A program made the translations under genes and the position numbers. The notes beneath the pieces were generated by a model, which was not told the origin of the DNA, searched no databases, and saw only the letters and a program-made list of their open reading frames with translations. From positions 1 through 17,703 of the forward strand of contig VAYJ01000073.1 in NCBI GenBank assembly GCA_005888465.1: a DNA stretch of 17,703 nucleotides, in the 5' to 3' direction. The stretch is from Actinomycetota bacterium. Lineage in GTDB: Bacteria > Actinomycetota > UBA4738. This document shows positions 6,848-15,114 of this stretch, piece by piece; the stretch's first letter is position 1, and the number at the start of each line of letters is the position of its first letter.

Positions 6848-8659
6848 TCAAGGGCCCGAGCGCCAGTCCCAGCCGGCCGCCTCCAACTCCAGGAGAGCAG
6901 CGAAGCGGCCGCCGCGGGCAGCAAGCTCGGCGGGCGGCCCCTCTTCAACGAGGTACCCCCTGTCGAGGACGATGATGCGGTCGGCCTCCAGTGCCGTGGA
7001 GAGCCGATGCGCGACCGTCAGCACACCGCATCCCTGCGCGAGTACCGAGGCCCGCAGCGCGGCCCGGAAGGCGGCATCGCTGGCACTGTCGATCGCGGCG
7101 GTGGCCTCATCGAAGAGCAGCACCGCTGGTCTCCCCGCGAGGGCGCGCGCGAGGGCAAGCAGTTGCTGCTGTCCCGCCGAGAGATGCGTTCCTGCCCCAC
7201 CGCCGCTTCCGCTCAGCCCCGTGTGGTAGCCCTGCGGCAGCGCGCGAATGAAGGCGTCCGCTCCCGCGATGCGGCACGCCTCGTACACCGCCGCCTCCGG
7301 TACGGAGGTGTCGCTGAGCGTGAGGTTCTCCATCACCGTGCCGGAGAACAGTTGCACGACCTGCGGCACGACGCCCAGCACCCGGCGGCGTTCCGATTCA
7401 TCGAGCCCTGTGGGGTCGCGGCCCGCGACACGGATGCTCCCGCTCCATGGCTGGTAGAGGCCGGCCACCAGGTGCAGCGCGCTCGTCTTGCCTGCCCCGG
7501 TGCGTCCGACGAGGGCCACGTGTTCGCCACGCTTCACGTCGAGGGAAATCCCGTGCAGCACGGGTTGGCCCCCGGCGTAGCCAAACTCCACGCGACTCAG
7601 CACGATCGGCCGCGGCCCGACCTCGCGGCCGTCACCCGCGATCACCGGCGCCGTTCCGTCGGGCGGCAGGGCGAGAGTGCCGAAGATGCGTTCTGCCCCG
7701 GCCATGGCCCCTTGCACGGTCTGCCACTCCTCGCCTAGCGCAGTAATCGGCTGGAAGAAGCGCTGCATGAGAATGAGGAAGGCCGTCAGGGTGCCCAGGG
7801 AGACGCCGAATGCCGCGAGCGCCTGTTGCGTACCAGCCCACAGCAACGCGGCCACCGCGAGCGCCGAGAGGATCGCGGTCGTTGGAGTATAGACGGAGGA
7901 GAAGAACGACGAACGGTTGGAGGCGGCCAGTCCGCGGCGGAGGATCTGGCGGAACCCGGCCACGAACTCAGGCACGCGCCCGAAGGCCCGGATCACCTCG
8001 GTGCTCCGAAGGTTCTCTTGGAGGCATGCGTTGATCGCTCCCACCGCTCGCCGGTTCTCCCGCTCGGCCTGTCGCACCCGCCGTTGGAGAAACCGCGTGA
8101 CGAAGGCCAGCGGCGGCACGACCAGAGCGGCCACCAGGCTGAGGGGAACGCTGAGCGCGAACATCGCCACCGTGATCGTGGCCAGCCGTACGAGGTTGGC
8201 CAAGAGCAGTGCGACGTTCGAGGAAAAGACCGTATCGAGGGTTTCGACGTCGGCGGTGCAGCGGCTGATGACGTCACCCATGGGGACTCGATCGAAGTAG
8301 CTCGTCGGGAGTCGCTGCACGTGCGCGAACAGCCGCACGCGCAGAGCGCTCAAGACGCCCTGGGCGATGGTGGCCGCGAGGTAGTTGTACAGAAACGTCA
8401 TCACCTGGACGGCGGCGGCCGCGGTCAGGTACAGGAAGGCAAGGAACAGCAACCCATCCGGCCGCTGAACGGTCAGATGGGCGTCGACGATCGTGCGGAT
8501 GACGAGAGGCGGCACCAGCTCGACGGCGGCCGCGGCCAGCACCGACACGGCCACGAGCGCGACGCGGGCGCGCCACGGCCGCAACAGGCTGAGAAGGCTT
8601 CTCAGGAGGGACCAGGTCTGGTCCTCGACGGCGTTCCGGGCGAGCCCGAGGCTGCTCAC
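6848..8659 (-). CDS. ABC exporter subunit, canonical Walker B (heterodimer partner 2)
   Basis: This is a full-length half-transporter of 603 residues, with a six-helix exporter membrane domain (about 20-325) and a nucleotide-binding domain (about 350-595). Walker A GRTGAGKT is at 385-392, Q-loop Q433, signature LSAGQ at 493-497 (non-canonical, Ala for the first Gly), Walker B VLLFDE at 513-518 with catalytic E518, and H-loop H551 (TVAHRLS). The frame is open further upstream to 8833, but GTG 8659 is chosen because it overlaps the stop of the preceding ABC gene as GTGA and leads directly into the conserved domain. It resembles the MdlB/BmrA-type multidrug or lipid exporters. The substrate cannot be read from sequence. 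Confidence 0.9.
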   Translation of the reverse strand: MSSLGLARNAVEDQTWSLLRSLLSLLRPWRARVALVAVSVLAAAAVELVPPLVIRTIVDAHLTVQRPDGLLFLAFLYLTAAAAVQVMTFLYNYLAATIAQGVLSALRVRLFAHVQRLPTSYFDRVPMGDVISRCTADVETLDTVFSSNVALLLANLVRLATITVAMFALSVPLSLVAALVVPPLAFVTRFLQRRVRQAERENRRAVGAINACLQENLRSTEVIRAFGRVPEFVAGFRQILRRGLAASNRSSFFSSVYTPTTAILSALAVAALLWAGTQQALAAFGVSLGTLTAFLILMQRFFQPITALGEEWQTVQGAMAGAERIFGTLALPPDGTAPVIAGDGREVGPRPIVLSRVEFGYAGGQPVLHGISLDVKRGEHVALVGRTGAGKTSALHLVAGLYQPWSGSIRVAGRDPTGLDESERRRVLGVVPQVVQLFSGTVMENLTLSDTSVPEAAVYEACRIAGADAFIRALPQGYHTGLSGSGGGAGTHLSAGQQQLLALARALAGRPAVLLFDEATAAIDSASDAAFRAALRASVLAQGCGVLTVAHRLSTALEADRIIVLDRGYLVEEGPPAELAARGGRFAALLELEAAGWDWRSGP

Positions 8660-10518
8660 CTGAGCGCTCCGTTTCCCGCCGTCATCTCGGCCACCCGCTG
8701 GGCCCGGTAGATCCGCCCATACAGGCCCCGGGACTCGACCAATTCGGCATGCGTTCCCTTTTCCTCGATCTTGCCCTCGCGAAGGACCATCACCGCATCC
8801 GCATACGGGAAGGCGGCTAGGCGGTGCGAGCACACCACGATGGTGACGCGCTGTTCGAGAGGAGCGTCAGGACCGAACGCGTGGCGGAGCGCCGCCACAA
8901 TTCGGGCCTCCGTGGCGACGTCAACGGCGGAGAACGGGTCATCCAGGACGAGCAGTCCGGGATAGCCGGGCGCCGCCGCCGCCATCGCGCGCGCCAGGCC
9001 CACCCGCTGGCGCTGGCCACCAGAAATGCGTATGCCCAGCTCGCCGATGTCCGTGTCGAGCCCATGCGGAAAGGCGCGCACGTCTTCTTCGAGAACGGCG
9101 AGCCGCATCGCGCGCATGAGGAAGTCGTCGCCGGCGGCCGCCCCCTCCGGCGTGAGGGTGACGTTTTCCCGCAGCGAGCCGGAGAACAAGAGCGCATTCT
9201 GAGGCAGGTAGCCGATCAAGCCCGTGCGCTCACTGGCTGGCAACTCCTCGACGGGCCGGCCATCGATGAGCACGCTGCCGGACTCCAGCGGATACAGGCC
9301 GAGGATCGCCCGCGTGAGCGCAGTCTTGCCAGAGCCCACCGGACCCGTGACGCCAATCAATGCGCCGGCGGGGATGTCGAAGCTCAGGCCGTGCAACGCC
9401 GGCGTCGTGGCGCCGGGATACCGAAAGGTGACGCCGCACAGCGATAGGGCGGCCGGTCCGACGGGCCGCGTCCTCGTGCGGATAATTGCGCGGGTCACGC
9501 CTGCCAGATGTCCGGCATGGAATGACGCGCGCGGCGGCTCGCCCTCGACCGTCAGGGCGGGGGCGAGGAGTGGCCGCAACCGCGCATATGCGGCGGCGCC
9601 GCTCTGGAGGGAGTTGACGAGCTGGGGGATCCGATGGCCGCGGTTGACGAATCGGAGGAACAGCTCGAGGTACGCCACGAACGCGCCCACCGTCATTGCG
9701 CCGCCCACGACCTGCTCGCTCCCCTGCCAGACAATCAGGAAGACCCCGGCGGTCATGAGGGTGGTGTAGACGGGCTGGAGGCCACCTCTGAGGCGGACCA
9801 CGCTCAGATTGCGCTCGGCACACCGCCCGGACAGCGCCGCCACACGCTCCACGGAGGCGCTGGCACGGCCGAACAGGCGCAGGACTCGGATGCCGGCCAA
9901 GTGCTCCTGAATCGCCGACGTGAGATCGGCGATCGCTTCCCGCGCCCTGGTGGAGCGACCCGTCACCCAGCGGCCCGCGGCATGCGCCAGGAGCATGGCG
10001 AGGGGCACCGGGGAGAGCGCGAGCAGGGTGAGGCGCGGGTCGATGACGAGCATGGCTGCCACAAAGGACAGGGAGAAGAGCACGGTGTCCCAGGTCTCGA
10101 TGGTGAACTCTCGTACGCCGACGCCAAGCACCTCGACGTCACCGACGAGCCGGGCCATCAGATCCCCGAGGGGCGTCCGTTGCAGATCCGCCATGGGCCA
10201 CGCCAGCACTCCGCGGAACGCGTCCGCTCGAACGTTCGCGCGTATCCTCGCGTTGGCGGTCATGAGCCACCAGCGTTTGCCGATGCGAGGTACCTCGGTC
10301 AGCAGGGTGCCGCCGATGAAGGCGAGGGCCGCCCAGCCGACATCGACGGCCGTGGCTTCGCCCCTCTCCAGGGACAGCACTCGGTCGATGGCACGGCCAA
10401 GAAGGATCGCGGGCAGGACGACGGCGGTATTCATGATGATGCCGGACACGGAGCCCAGGACGAGCTGGCCCGCCACCTGTCGGAAGTACGGCCGCATCCC
10501 CCAGAGAAAGGCAAACAC
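8656..10518 (-). CDS. ABC exporter subunit, degenerate Walker B (heterodimer partner 1)
   Basis: This 620-residue half-transporter has an exporter membrane domain (about 12-315) and an ATPase domain (about 357-605). Walker A GPVGSGKT is at 392-399, Q-loop Q440, signature ISGGQ at 498-502 (near canonical), and Walker B LLVLDD at 522-527, with Asp527 where the catalytic Glu is expected, followed by PFSAVD. The H-loop is H565 (VCSHRLA). Asp at that position marks the degenerate-site subunit of heterodimeric exporters such as the MdlA/TM287 type. The start GTG 10518 is uncertain: ATG 10497, seven codons in, is an alternative, and neither has a clear Shine-Dalgarno. The stop overlaps the next ABC gene (GTGA), so the two are co-translated. 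Confidence 0.9.
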   Translation of the reverse strand: MFAFLWGMRPYFRQVAGQLVLGSVSGIIMNTAVVLPAILLGRAIDRVLSLERGEATAVDVGWAALAFIGGTLLTEVPRIGKRWWLMTANARIRANVRADAFRGVLAWPMADLQRTPLGDLMARLVGDVEVLGVGVREFTIETWDTVLFSLSFVAAMLVIDPRLTLLALSPVPLAMLLAHAAGRWVTGRSTRAREAIADLTSAIQEHLAGIRVLRLFGRASASVERVAALSGRCAERNLSVVRLRGGLQPVYTTLMTAGVFLIVWQGSEQVVGGAMTVGAFVAYLELFLRFVNRGHRIPQLVNSLQSGAAAYARLRPLLAPALTVEGEPPRASFHAGHLAGVTRAIIRTRTRPVGPAALSLCGVTFRYPGATTPALHGLSFDIPAGALIGVTGPVGSGKTALTRAILGLYPLESGSVLIDGRPVEELPASERTGLIGYLPQNALLFSGSLRENVTLTPEGAAAGDDFLMRAMRLAVLEEDVRAFPHGLDTDIGELGIRISGGQRQRVGLARAMAAAAPGYPGLLVLDDPFSAVDVATEARIVAALRHAFGPDAPLEQRVTIVVCSHRLAAFPYADAVMVLREGKIEEKGTHAELVESRGLYGRIYRAQRVAEMTAGNGALR

Positions 10519-10689
10519 GAGGCAGGCCTAGGGCGCTAAACGGGTCCGAACCTTGAGATGCGCCGTCGCGGTGGCGGCAGTTTCGGCGTGGCCGCCGTCG
10601 CGCGCAGTACGCCGTCGTGCGTCGGCCCTCGCCGGACGCGGCGGAGGGGTGTCGTCAGGGCGAGCAACCGTGGCTGGTCTCTCGTCCTC

Positions 10690-11907
10690 TTATTTCACGA
10701 ACACCCATTCAGGCTTGAGGAGCGGGAATGCGATGAGGCCGATGATCGCCGTCACGGCCACGAGCAGGGGGTTGCTGACCTTCCAGCGGAACAGGACGAT
10801 GAGGCTGGCGATGGCCACGAGAGCGGTGAGCCAGTCGCCGATGGCGATCTTCCCCAGCAAGACGCAGGCACCGAGAATGGTGCCGATGGCCGCGGCGTAG
10901 GCGCCCTTGATGAAGCCCTGGACGTTCGGGTTTTGACGGTAGCGCCTCAGGATGGGCGCGACGATGAGGATGAACAGAAACGACGGCAGGAAGATTCCGA
11001 TCGTCGCCGTGATCGATCCCCAGAACCCGTCGAGGAGCGAGCCCCCGAACCGCGCGCCCACGAGATAGCCCACGAAGGTCGCCGTGATCACGACCGGGCC
11101 TGGGCTGATCATGCCCATGGCCACGGCCACGAGAAAATCGCGCTCGTTCAGCCAGTGCGTCTGCTGCACGAGGCCCTTCTCGAGGAAGGGCACGATGACG
11201 AGGCCGCTCCCGAAGGTCAGGGAGCCCGCCTTGAGAAAAAAGACGCCCAGCTCGCCGAGGACCTTGCCGATGCCGCCCGGGGCGGCGCCTGCCGCGGCAA
11301 GCGGCACCGCAAAGAGAAACGCGCGTGTCGTCGACGTGGTCGAGCGCGCCCGGAACAGCGAGCCGTAGTAGAGGAGGCCGACGATGCCACACCCGATGAA
11401 GACCAACGCGACTTCGGCCTGGACGGCCACCGTGATGGCGAAGGCCGCCACCGCGAGCGCCCACTCGATCCAGTCCTTCATCCCGAGCTTGGTGAGCCGG
11501 TAGCAGGAGTGCAGAATCAGCGCGATCACCGCGGGACTGACCCCGTAGAAGATCGCTTTCACCAGTGAGAGGCCGCCGAAGTAGACGTAGAGCGCGCCCA
11601 GGACGGTCACGATCACGAAGTTCGGCAGGATGAAGGCCCAGCCCCCTGCCCACGCGCCCCAGAAGCCGCCCCGGATGTACGCGATCCAGATGCCGACCTG
11701 GATGGCGAGCGGCCCCGGCAGCGACTGACACACGGCGATGCCCTCGCGCATCTCCTCTTTCGTCAGCCACTTCTTATCGCCGACCAGCTCGCGCTCCATC
11801 TGACCGACGAGCGCGACGGGGCCGCCGAATCCCACGAGGCCCAGCCGCAGGAAGTACCGAACGAGATCGCGTATGGGAATGCGGTCGGGTGTCTTCTCAG
11901 CTTCCAT
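10690..11907 (-). CDS. chrA: Chromate transporter ChrA (CHR family, two-domain)
   Basis: ChrA exports chromate from the cytoplasm. The 405 residues contain two homologous halves, as in the long-chain CHR family. The N-half has FGGPVALVGQM (27-37) and SLPGPLA (62-68). The C-half has FGSGLVIVP (232-240) and SPGPVVIT (268-275). About ten hydrophobic segments are visible. The start ATG 11907 has GGGAGG about eight bases upstream on the minus strand. It is transcribed divergently from chrB, and the shared 77-bp region has a strong promoter-like element for chrA. The gene is intact. CHR family members can also carry other oxyanions such as sulfate, but the neighbouring chrB favours chromate. Confidence 0.93.
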   Translation of the reverse strand: MEAEKTPDRIPIRDLVRYFLRLGLVGFGGPVALVGQMERELVGDKKWLTKEEMREGIAVCQSLPGPLAIQVGIWIAYIRGGFWGAWAGGWAFILPNFVIVTVLGALYVYFGGLSLVKAIFYGVSPAVIALILHSCYRLTKLGMKDWIEWALAVAAFAITVAVQAEVALVFIGCGIVGLLYYGSLFRARSTTSTTRAFLFAVPLAAAGAAPGGIGKVLGELGVFFLKAGSLTFGSGLVIVPFLEKGLVQQTHWLNERDFLVAVAMGMISPGPVVITATFVGYLVGARFGGSLLDGFWGSITATIGIFLPSFLFILIVAPILRRYRQNPNVQGFIKGAYAAAIGTILGACVLLGKIAIGDWLTALVAIASLIVLFRWKVSNPLLVAVTAIIGLIAFPLLKPEWVFVK

Positions 11908-11938
11908 AGATCATCCTCCCGTGGCGTGGTTTCATGGG

Positions 11939-11967
11939 AGTGTAACGCTTGACGGGCATGGTATCAA
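11939..11967 (-). promoter_or_regulatory. Likely sigma-70 promoter of chrA
   Basis: On the minus strand TTGATA (11967-11962) and TACACT (11944-11939) are separated by exactly 17 bases. They match the -35 consensus at 5 of 6 positions and the -10 consensus at 4 of 6. The chrA ATG begins 31 bases past the -10, with GGGAGG in between. Both hexamers lie within or against the arms of the inverted repeat at 11942-11974, so a bound regulator would block the polymerase. Confidence 0.6.
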
Positions 11968-11974
11968 GGGTTAC
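11942..11974. promoter_or_regulatory. Inverted repeat, likely operator of the divergent chrA/chrB genes
   Basis: Left arm GTAACGCTTGA (11942-11952) and right arm TCAAGGGTTAC (11964-11974) are complementary at 10 of 11 positions, separated by 11 bases. The arm centres are 22 bases apart, about two helical turns, which suits a dimeric regulator. The site covers the chrA promoter and lies just upstream of the chrB Shine-Dalgarno and start. ChrB proteins are reported chromate-responsive regulators of chr genes in other bacteria, so ChrB is the natural candidate ligand. That link is inference. Confidence 0.6.
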
Positions 11975-11984
11975 GGGAGACTCG

Positions 11985-12901
11985 ATGCGCTGGCTGACCC
12001 TCTTGACGACCTTGCCCCCCACCCCGACCCGGCATCGCGTCGGGGTGTGGAGAAAGTTGCAGCGGATGGGGGCCGTGCGGCTGCGTGGGGCGGGCTGGAT
12101 CCTGCCCGAGACGCCCGAGACGACCGAGCTCTTCCAGTGGCTCGTCCAGGAAATCCAGTCCGTCCGCGGCGAGGCGACGCTGCTTCGCGTCGATCGAGTC
12201 GAGCCGATGACCGACCCGGAGATCGCCGCCCTGTTCCACAAGGCCCGGAGCGTCGAGTATCAGGCGGTGATGCAACGAACCACCGCCGATCGATCCCGCG
12301 GCTCCGCGGCAAGCTCGACGGTCTGAAGCGTGAGCTGGACCGGATTCAGTCCATCGACTACCTGAAGGCGCCGGCGGGAGCGCGCGCCCGCAGCCTCTGG
12401 GAGACGGCCGCCAAGCGGCTGCGCGCCGCGGAAACACGTCCGCGCGCGACAGGGGGCGGGCGCCACCGCACGTCGCTGCCCCCGCGGGGGAGCACCTGGG
12501 TAACGCGTCCGCGACCGCACATCGACCGGATCGCCTCCGCCTGGCTCATCAAGCGCTTCTGCGATCCCGACGCGAAGTTCGCCTTCGCCGATGCCGCCGA
12601 TGCCGCGCGCAAGGGGATCCCGTTCGATGTCCTCGGCGCCGACTTCGGCCATCACGGTGAGGACTGCACGTTCGAGACCGTCGTCAAGCGCTTCGGGATC
12701 AAGGACCGGCGCGTCACGGTGATCGCCGAGATCGTTCACGAGGCCGACCTGCACGACGGCAAGTTCACCCGCAACGAGGCCGCGGGGCTCGATCTCGCGG
12801 TCAACGGTCTCGTCGAGGCGACGCCGGACGACCACGAGCTCCTCGAGCGCGGGATGGCGATCTTCGAAGGCCTCTACACCGTGTTGAAGCAGAAGGCATA
12901 G
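11985..12901 (+). pseudogene. chrB: Chromate resistance regulator ChrB, frameshifted between domains
   Basis: The N-terminal ChrB domain begins MRWLTLLTTLPP at ATG 11985 (GGGAG at 11975-11979) and reads through VWRKLQRMGAVRL and EYQAVMQ, but its frame stops at 12326. The rest continues in another frame, from about RGKLDGLKRELDRI near 12305 to the TAG at 12899-12901. That part includes the C-terminal domain signature WVTRPRPHIDRIASAWLIKRF and GADFGHHGEDCTFE. The two frames together give a ChrB of about normal length (about 305 residues). The shift lies around 12270-12310 and corresponds to one missing base (or two extra), near two CCGCGG palindromes two bases apart (12296-12301, 12304-12309). 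The cause may be mutation or a sequencing error at a hairpin. No start codon serves the C-terminal part alone. Confidence 0.85.
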
Positions 12902-12908
12902 CAGAGCC

Positions 12909-12942
12909 GATCACGGCGAATCCTCGACCATGAACCGTGATC
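12909..12942. promoter_or_regulatory. Perfect 8-bp inverted repeat upstream of the PepSY-like gene
   Basis: GATCACGG (12909-12916) and CCGTGATC (12935-12942) are exact reverse complements with an 18-base spacer, placed between the chrB stop and the next gene. There is no T-run, so a Rho-independent terminator is unlikely. It could be an operator or a chance palindrome. A smaller hairpin, CAACG-CACAA-CGTTG, begins immediately downstream. Confidence 0.3.
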
Positions 12943-13019
12943 AACGCACAACGTTGGGCGCCGACGGGAGCGCCCCTCCTGTCCCTGGACCATCACCGAG
13001 AAACGGGGAGAGACACGAC

Positions 13020-13535
13020 ATGAAAAAGACAGCGTTGACGCTGGCGTTCCTTGTGGCGTGGATGTTCACGGTGCCGATGGCCTGGGCGCAAAAGTCCGCC
13101 GACGCGGAGCATGCGGAACTCGCCAAGGCGCTGCGGGACGCAAAGATCTCGCTGCAGCGCGGGCTCACGGCGAGCACGAAGGAAGGCAAGCCGATTTCCG
13201 CGAAGTATGAGGTGGAGCACGGGAAGCTCCAGTTGTCCGTGTACACGATGAAGGGGGAGAAGTTCTCCGAGGTCATCGTGGACCACAAGACGGGCAAGGT
13301 GGCGAAGGCCGAGCCGATCACGAGCGGCGACGATCTCACGGCGGCGAAGGCCCAGAGCGAGGCGATGGCCAAGGCAAAGCGATCCCTCGATGCGGCGGCG
13401 TCCGAGGCCGTGAAGGAGAACAAGGGGTATCGCGTCGTCAGCGTGATGCCCGCCCTGAAGGACGGTCATCCCGTGGCCGACGTCACGCTCGTCAAGGGTA
13501 CCGAGTGGAAAACCGTGGCTGAGAAGCTGGATTAG
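13020..13535 (+). CDS. Secreted PepSY-like domain protein
   Basis: The 171-residue protein has a clear Sec signal peptide, MKKTALTLAFLVAWMFTVPMAWA, with probable cleavage after residue 23 (AWA-QK). Residues about 35-96 look like a PepSY module: an amphipathic helix, then strands with YEVEHGKLQLSVYTMKG and the hallmark EVIVDHKTGKVAKAE. A second, weaker copy may cover 112-171 (MAKAKRSLDAAASEAV, then ADVTLVKGTEWKTVAEKL). PepSY domains bind or inhibit proteins in the cell envelope. The specific partner here is unknown. ATG 13020 is chosen because the signal peptide starts there with GGGGAG (13005-13010) upstream; the frame is open to 12930 but without such a signal. It starts a same-strand run of envelope genes after chrB. 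Confidence 0.75.
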   Translation: MKKTALTLAFLVAWMFTVPMAWAQKSADAEHAELAKALRDAKISLQRGLTASTKEGKPISAKYEVEHGKLQLSVYTMKGEKFSEVIVDHKTGKVAKAEPITSGDDLTAAKAQSEAMAKAKRSLDAAASEAVKENKGYRVVSVMPALKDGHPVADVTLVKGTEWKTVAEKLD

Positions 13536-13560
13536 GGAATCAGCAGTGCGGGACGTAATC

Positions 13561-14223
13561 ATGTCGCGAAGAGGGCTGTTCAAGATCGCGTTGACCGGGT
13601 TCGGAGCATACGGTTTGGGCTCATCGCCCTCCGCGAGGGCCGCTCCGCCGGAAATCAAGGTGCCCGACGGCGTCACTGAGCAGAAGTTCGACTTCGATAC
13701 GAAGGGAATCGAGGGCTGGACGCTGGTGCGAGGCCAGTGGGTGGTCGAGGACTTCGCGGGTGCACCGATTGGCAAGAAGGCCTTGGTGCAGCGCGCCACC
13801 AGGAATGAGTTCAATGTGATCGTGGCGCCGGCCGGTCCGTTCACCGACGTGGATATATCGGTCAAATTCGACCCCTTATCAGGCAAGGAAGACGCCTCGG
13901 GCGGTATCGTGTTTCGCTTCACCGACGGCAAGTATTACGTTGTCCGAGCCAATGCCCTCGAAGGCAATTTCCGGCTGTACTACTACGACGGGGGCCGCCG
14001 TCAACTAGCGAGCGCCAGCGTCAAGCCTCCGGCGCTCGCCCAGTGGCACCTGCTGCGGGTCGTTGCCGTCGGTGACCACATCCAGGGCTGGCTCGACGTC
14101 GCCTTGCTGCTCGACCACCGGGACTCGCGCTTCAAGTCAGGTCGAGTAGGGCTGTGGACAAAGGCCGATTCGATCACGGCGTTCAATGACTTCACCATTC
14201 GTGGTGTGACGGGAGGCGCTTGA
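13561..14223 (+). CDS. Tat-exported LamG/DUF1080-like protein
   Basis: The 220 residues begin MSRRGLFKIALTGFG, which contains SRRGLFK, a near-consensus twin-arginine motif (R3, R4), followed by a hydrophobic stretch and ARAAPP, a probable cleavage site near residue 28. The mature part is beta-rich, with the pattern FTDVDISVKFDPLSG, ASGGIVFRFTDGKYYVVRAN and SGRVGLWTKADSITAFNDF. This is the concanavalin-like fold of DUF1080/LamG proteins, which bind sugars or other ligands. The substrate is unknown. GTG 13546 with AGGGA upstream is an alternative start, but ATG 13561 places the Arg pair normally. The stop overlaps the next gene (TGATG at 14221). Confidence 0.7.
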   Translation: MSRRGLFKIALTGFGAYGLGSSPSARAAPPEIKVPDGVTEQKFDFDTKGIEGWTLVRGQWVVEDFAGAPIGKKALVQRATRNEFNVIVAPAGPFTDVDISVKFDPLSGKEDASGGIVFRFTDGKYYVVRANALEGNFRLYYYDGGRRQLASASVKPPALAQWHLLRVVAVGDHIQGWLDVALLLDHRDSRFKSGRVGLWTKADSITAFNDFTIRGVTGGA

Positions 14224-15085
14224 TGAGACAGGCAATGCAGCACGCGCTCTTGATACTCGCGCTGGCGGTGATCGTCGGCGGGCCGGAACTGGCGCTTGCG
14301 TCGGAGCCCGACTGGAAGGCGGTGGAGGCGGCGTTAGGCAAGTCGGGACAGGCGCAGCCAGGCGGCGTCTTTCGCATCGGGATGCCCCGTACCGATCTCG
14401 CCGTCACCGTGAAGGGTGTGCCCGTCAAGGCCGGATTCGCGCTCGGATCGTACGCCGCCTTCAAGCCGGTGGGGGATCAGGTGATGGTGATGGGCGACCT
14501 CGTCCTCCTCGATCAGGAGGTGCCCGCCGTGATGGCCGGCCTGTTCAAAGGGGGGCTCGAGGTCACCGCCGTCCACAACCACTTGAACGACATGTCGCCG
14601 CACGTGATGTACATGCACTACGGGGGCCACGGCGACGCCGTCAAGCTGGCGACGGCGCTCCGCCAGGCCTTGTCCGCCAGCGGCACGCCGCTCGGCGGCG
14701 GGGGCGCGGCGGCCGCCCCGGCGGCGGGGCCTGGCCTCGACACCAAGCAGATCGAGCAGGCCCTGGGGCGAACGGGAAGGGCGATGGACGGCGGGGTATT
14801 CCAGGTGACCGTCCCCCGGGCGGAAGTGATCACGGAGATGGGGGTGCAGTTGCTGCCTGCCATGGGTGTGACGACGGTGATGAACTTCCAGCCGACCGCC
14901 AACGGCAAGGCGGCTATCACCGGAGACTTCGTCTTGATCGACAAGGAGGTCAACGCCGTCGCCCGGATCCTGGTATGGACACACCGCGGCTCTTCTATAT
15001 GCACTTCTGGGCGAATGACGATCCCGTCAAGCTTGCCCAGGGGCTCAAGGCGGCCCTGGGCCAGACCAACAGCGCGAACCCGTAG
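14223..15085 (+). pseudogene. LppY/LpqO-family (DUF1259) protein, out-of-frame internal deletion
   Basis: The start ATG 14223 has GGGAGG (14211-14216) and a signal peptide (MRQAMQHALLILALAVIVGG, cleavage near ALA-SE). Two homologous DUF1259 repeats follow. Repeat 1 (about 30-150) is complete and contains EVTAVHNHLNDMSPHVMYMH. Repeat 2 (about 172 onward) reads normally to EVNAVARIL at base 14972, then loses frame. Its continuation, MDTPRLFYMHFWANDDP to QTNSANP, is in another frame from 14975 to the TAG at 15083-15085. Aligning the two repeats indicates about 16 residues missing (roughly 46 nt, not a multiple of three). The lost part includes the counterpart of VTAVHNHL. Read straight through, the frame instead runs on into the next pseudogene. 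Confidence 0.8.
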
Positions 15086-15114
15086 GGCGCCACGCCACGG
15101 AAAGGATCCGTCCC

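Noticed and set aside
8660..8833. Upstream extension of the second ABC subunit (58 extra codons)
   Set aside because: It lies entirely within the coding sequence of the first subunit, and its translation looks like an off-frame product. GTG 8659 with a GTGA overlap is a better start.
10519..10689. Gene or regulatory element between chrA and the ABC genes
   Set aside because: Only GC-rich, loosely repetitive sequence was seen (several CGCCGTCG-like strings). There is no convincing ORF, promoter pair or terminator.
11873..12290. Using the frame of the chrB C-terminal half from far upstream as one 342-codon gene
   Set aside because: Before about base 12300 this frame encodes an Arg/Pro/Ala-rich off-frame product and crosses the chrA start region. 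The real ChrB N-terminal domain is in the other frame.
15097..15111. Small hairpin ACGGA-AAGGA-TCCGT with the Shine-Dalgarno in its loop, a possible thermosensor
   Set aside because: The stem is only five base pairs, leaves the Shine-Dalgarno exposed in the loop, and precedes a broken gene.
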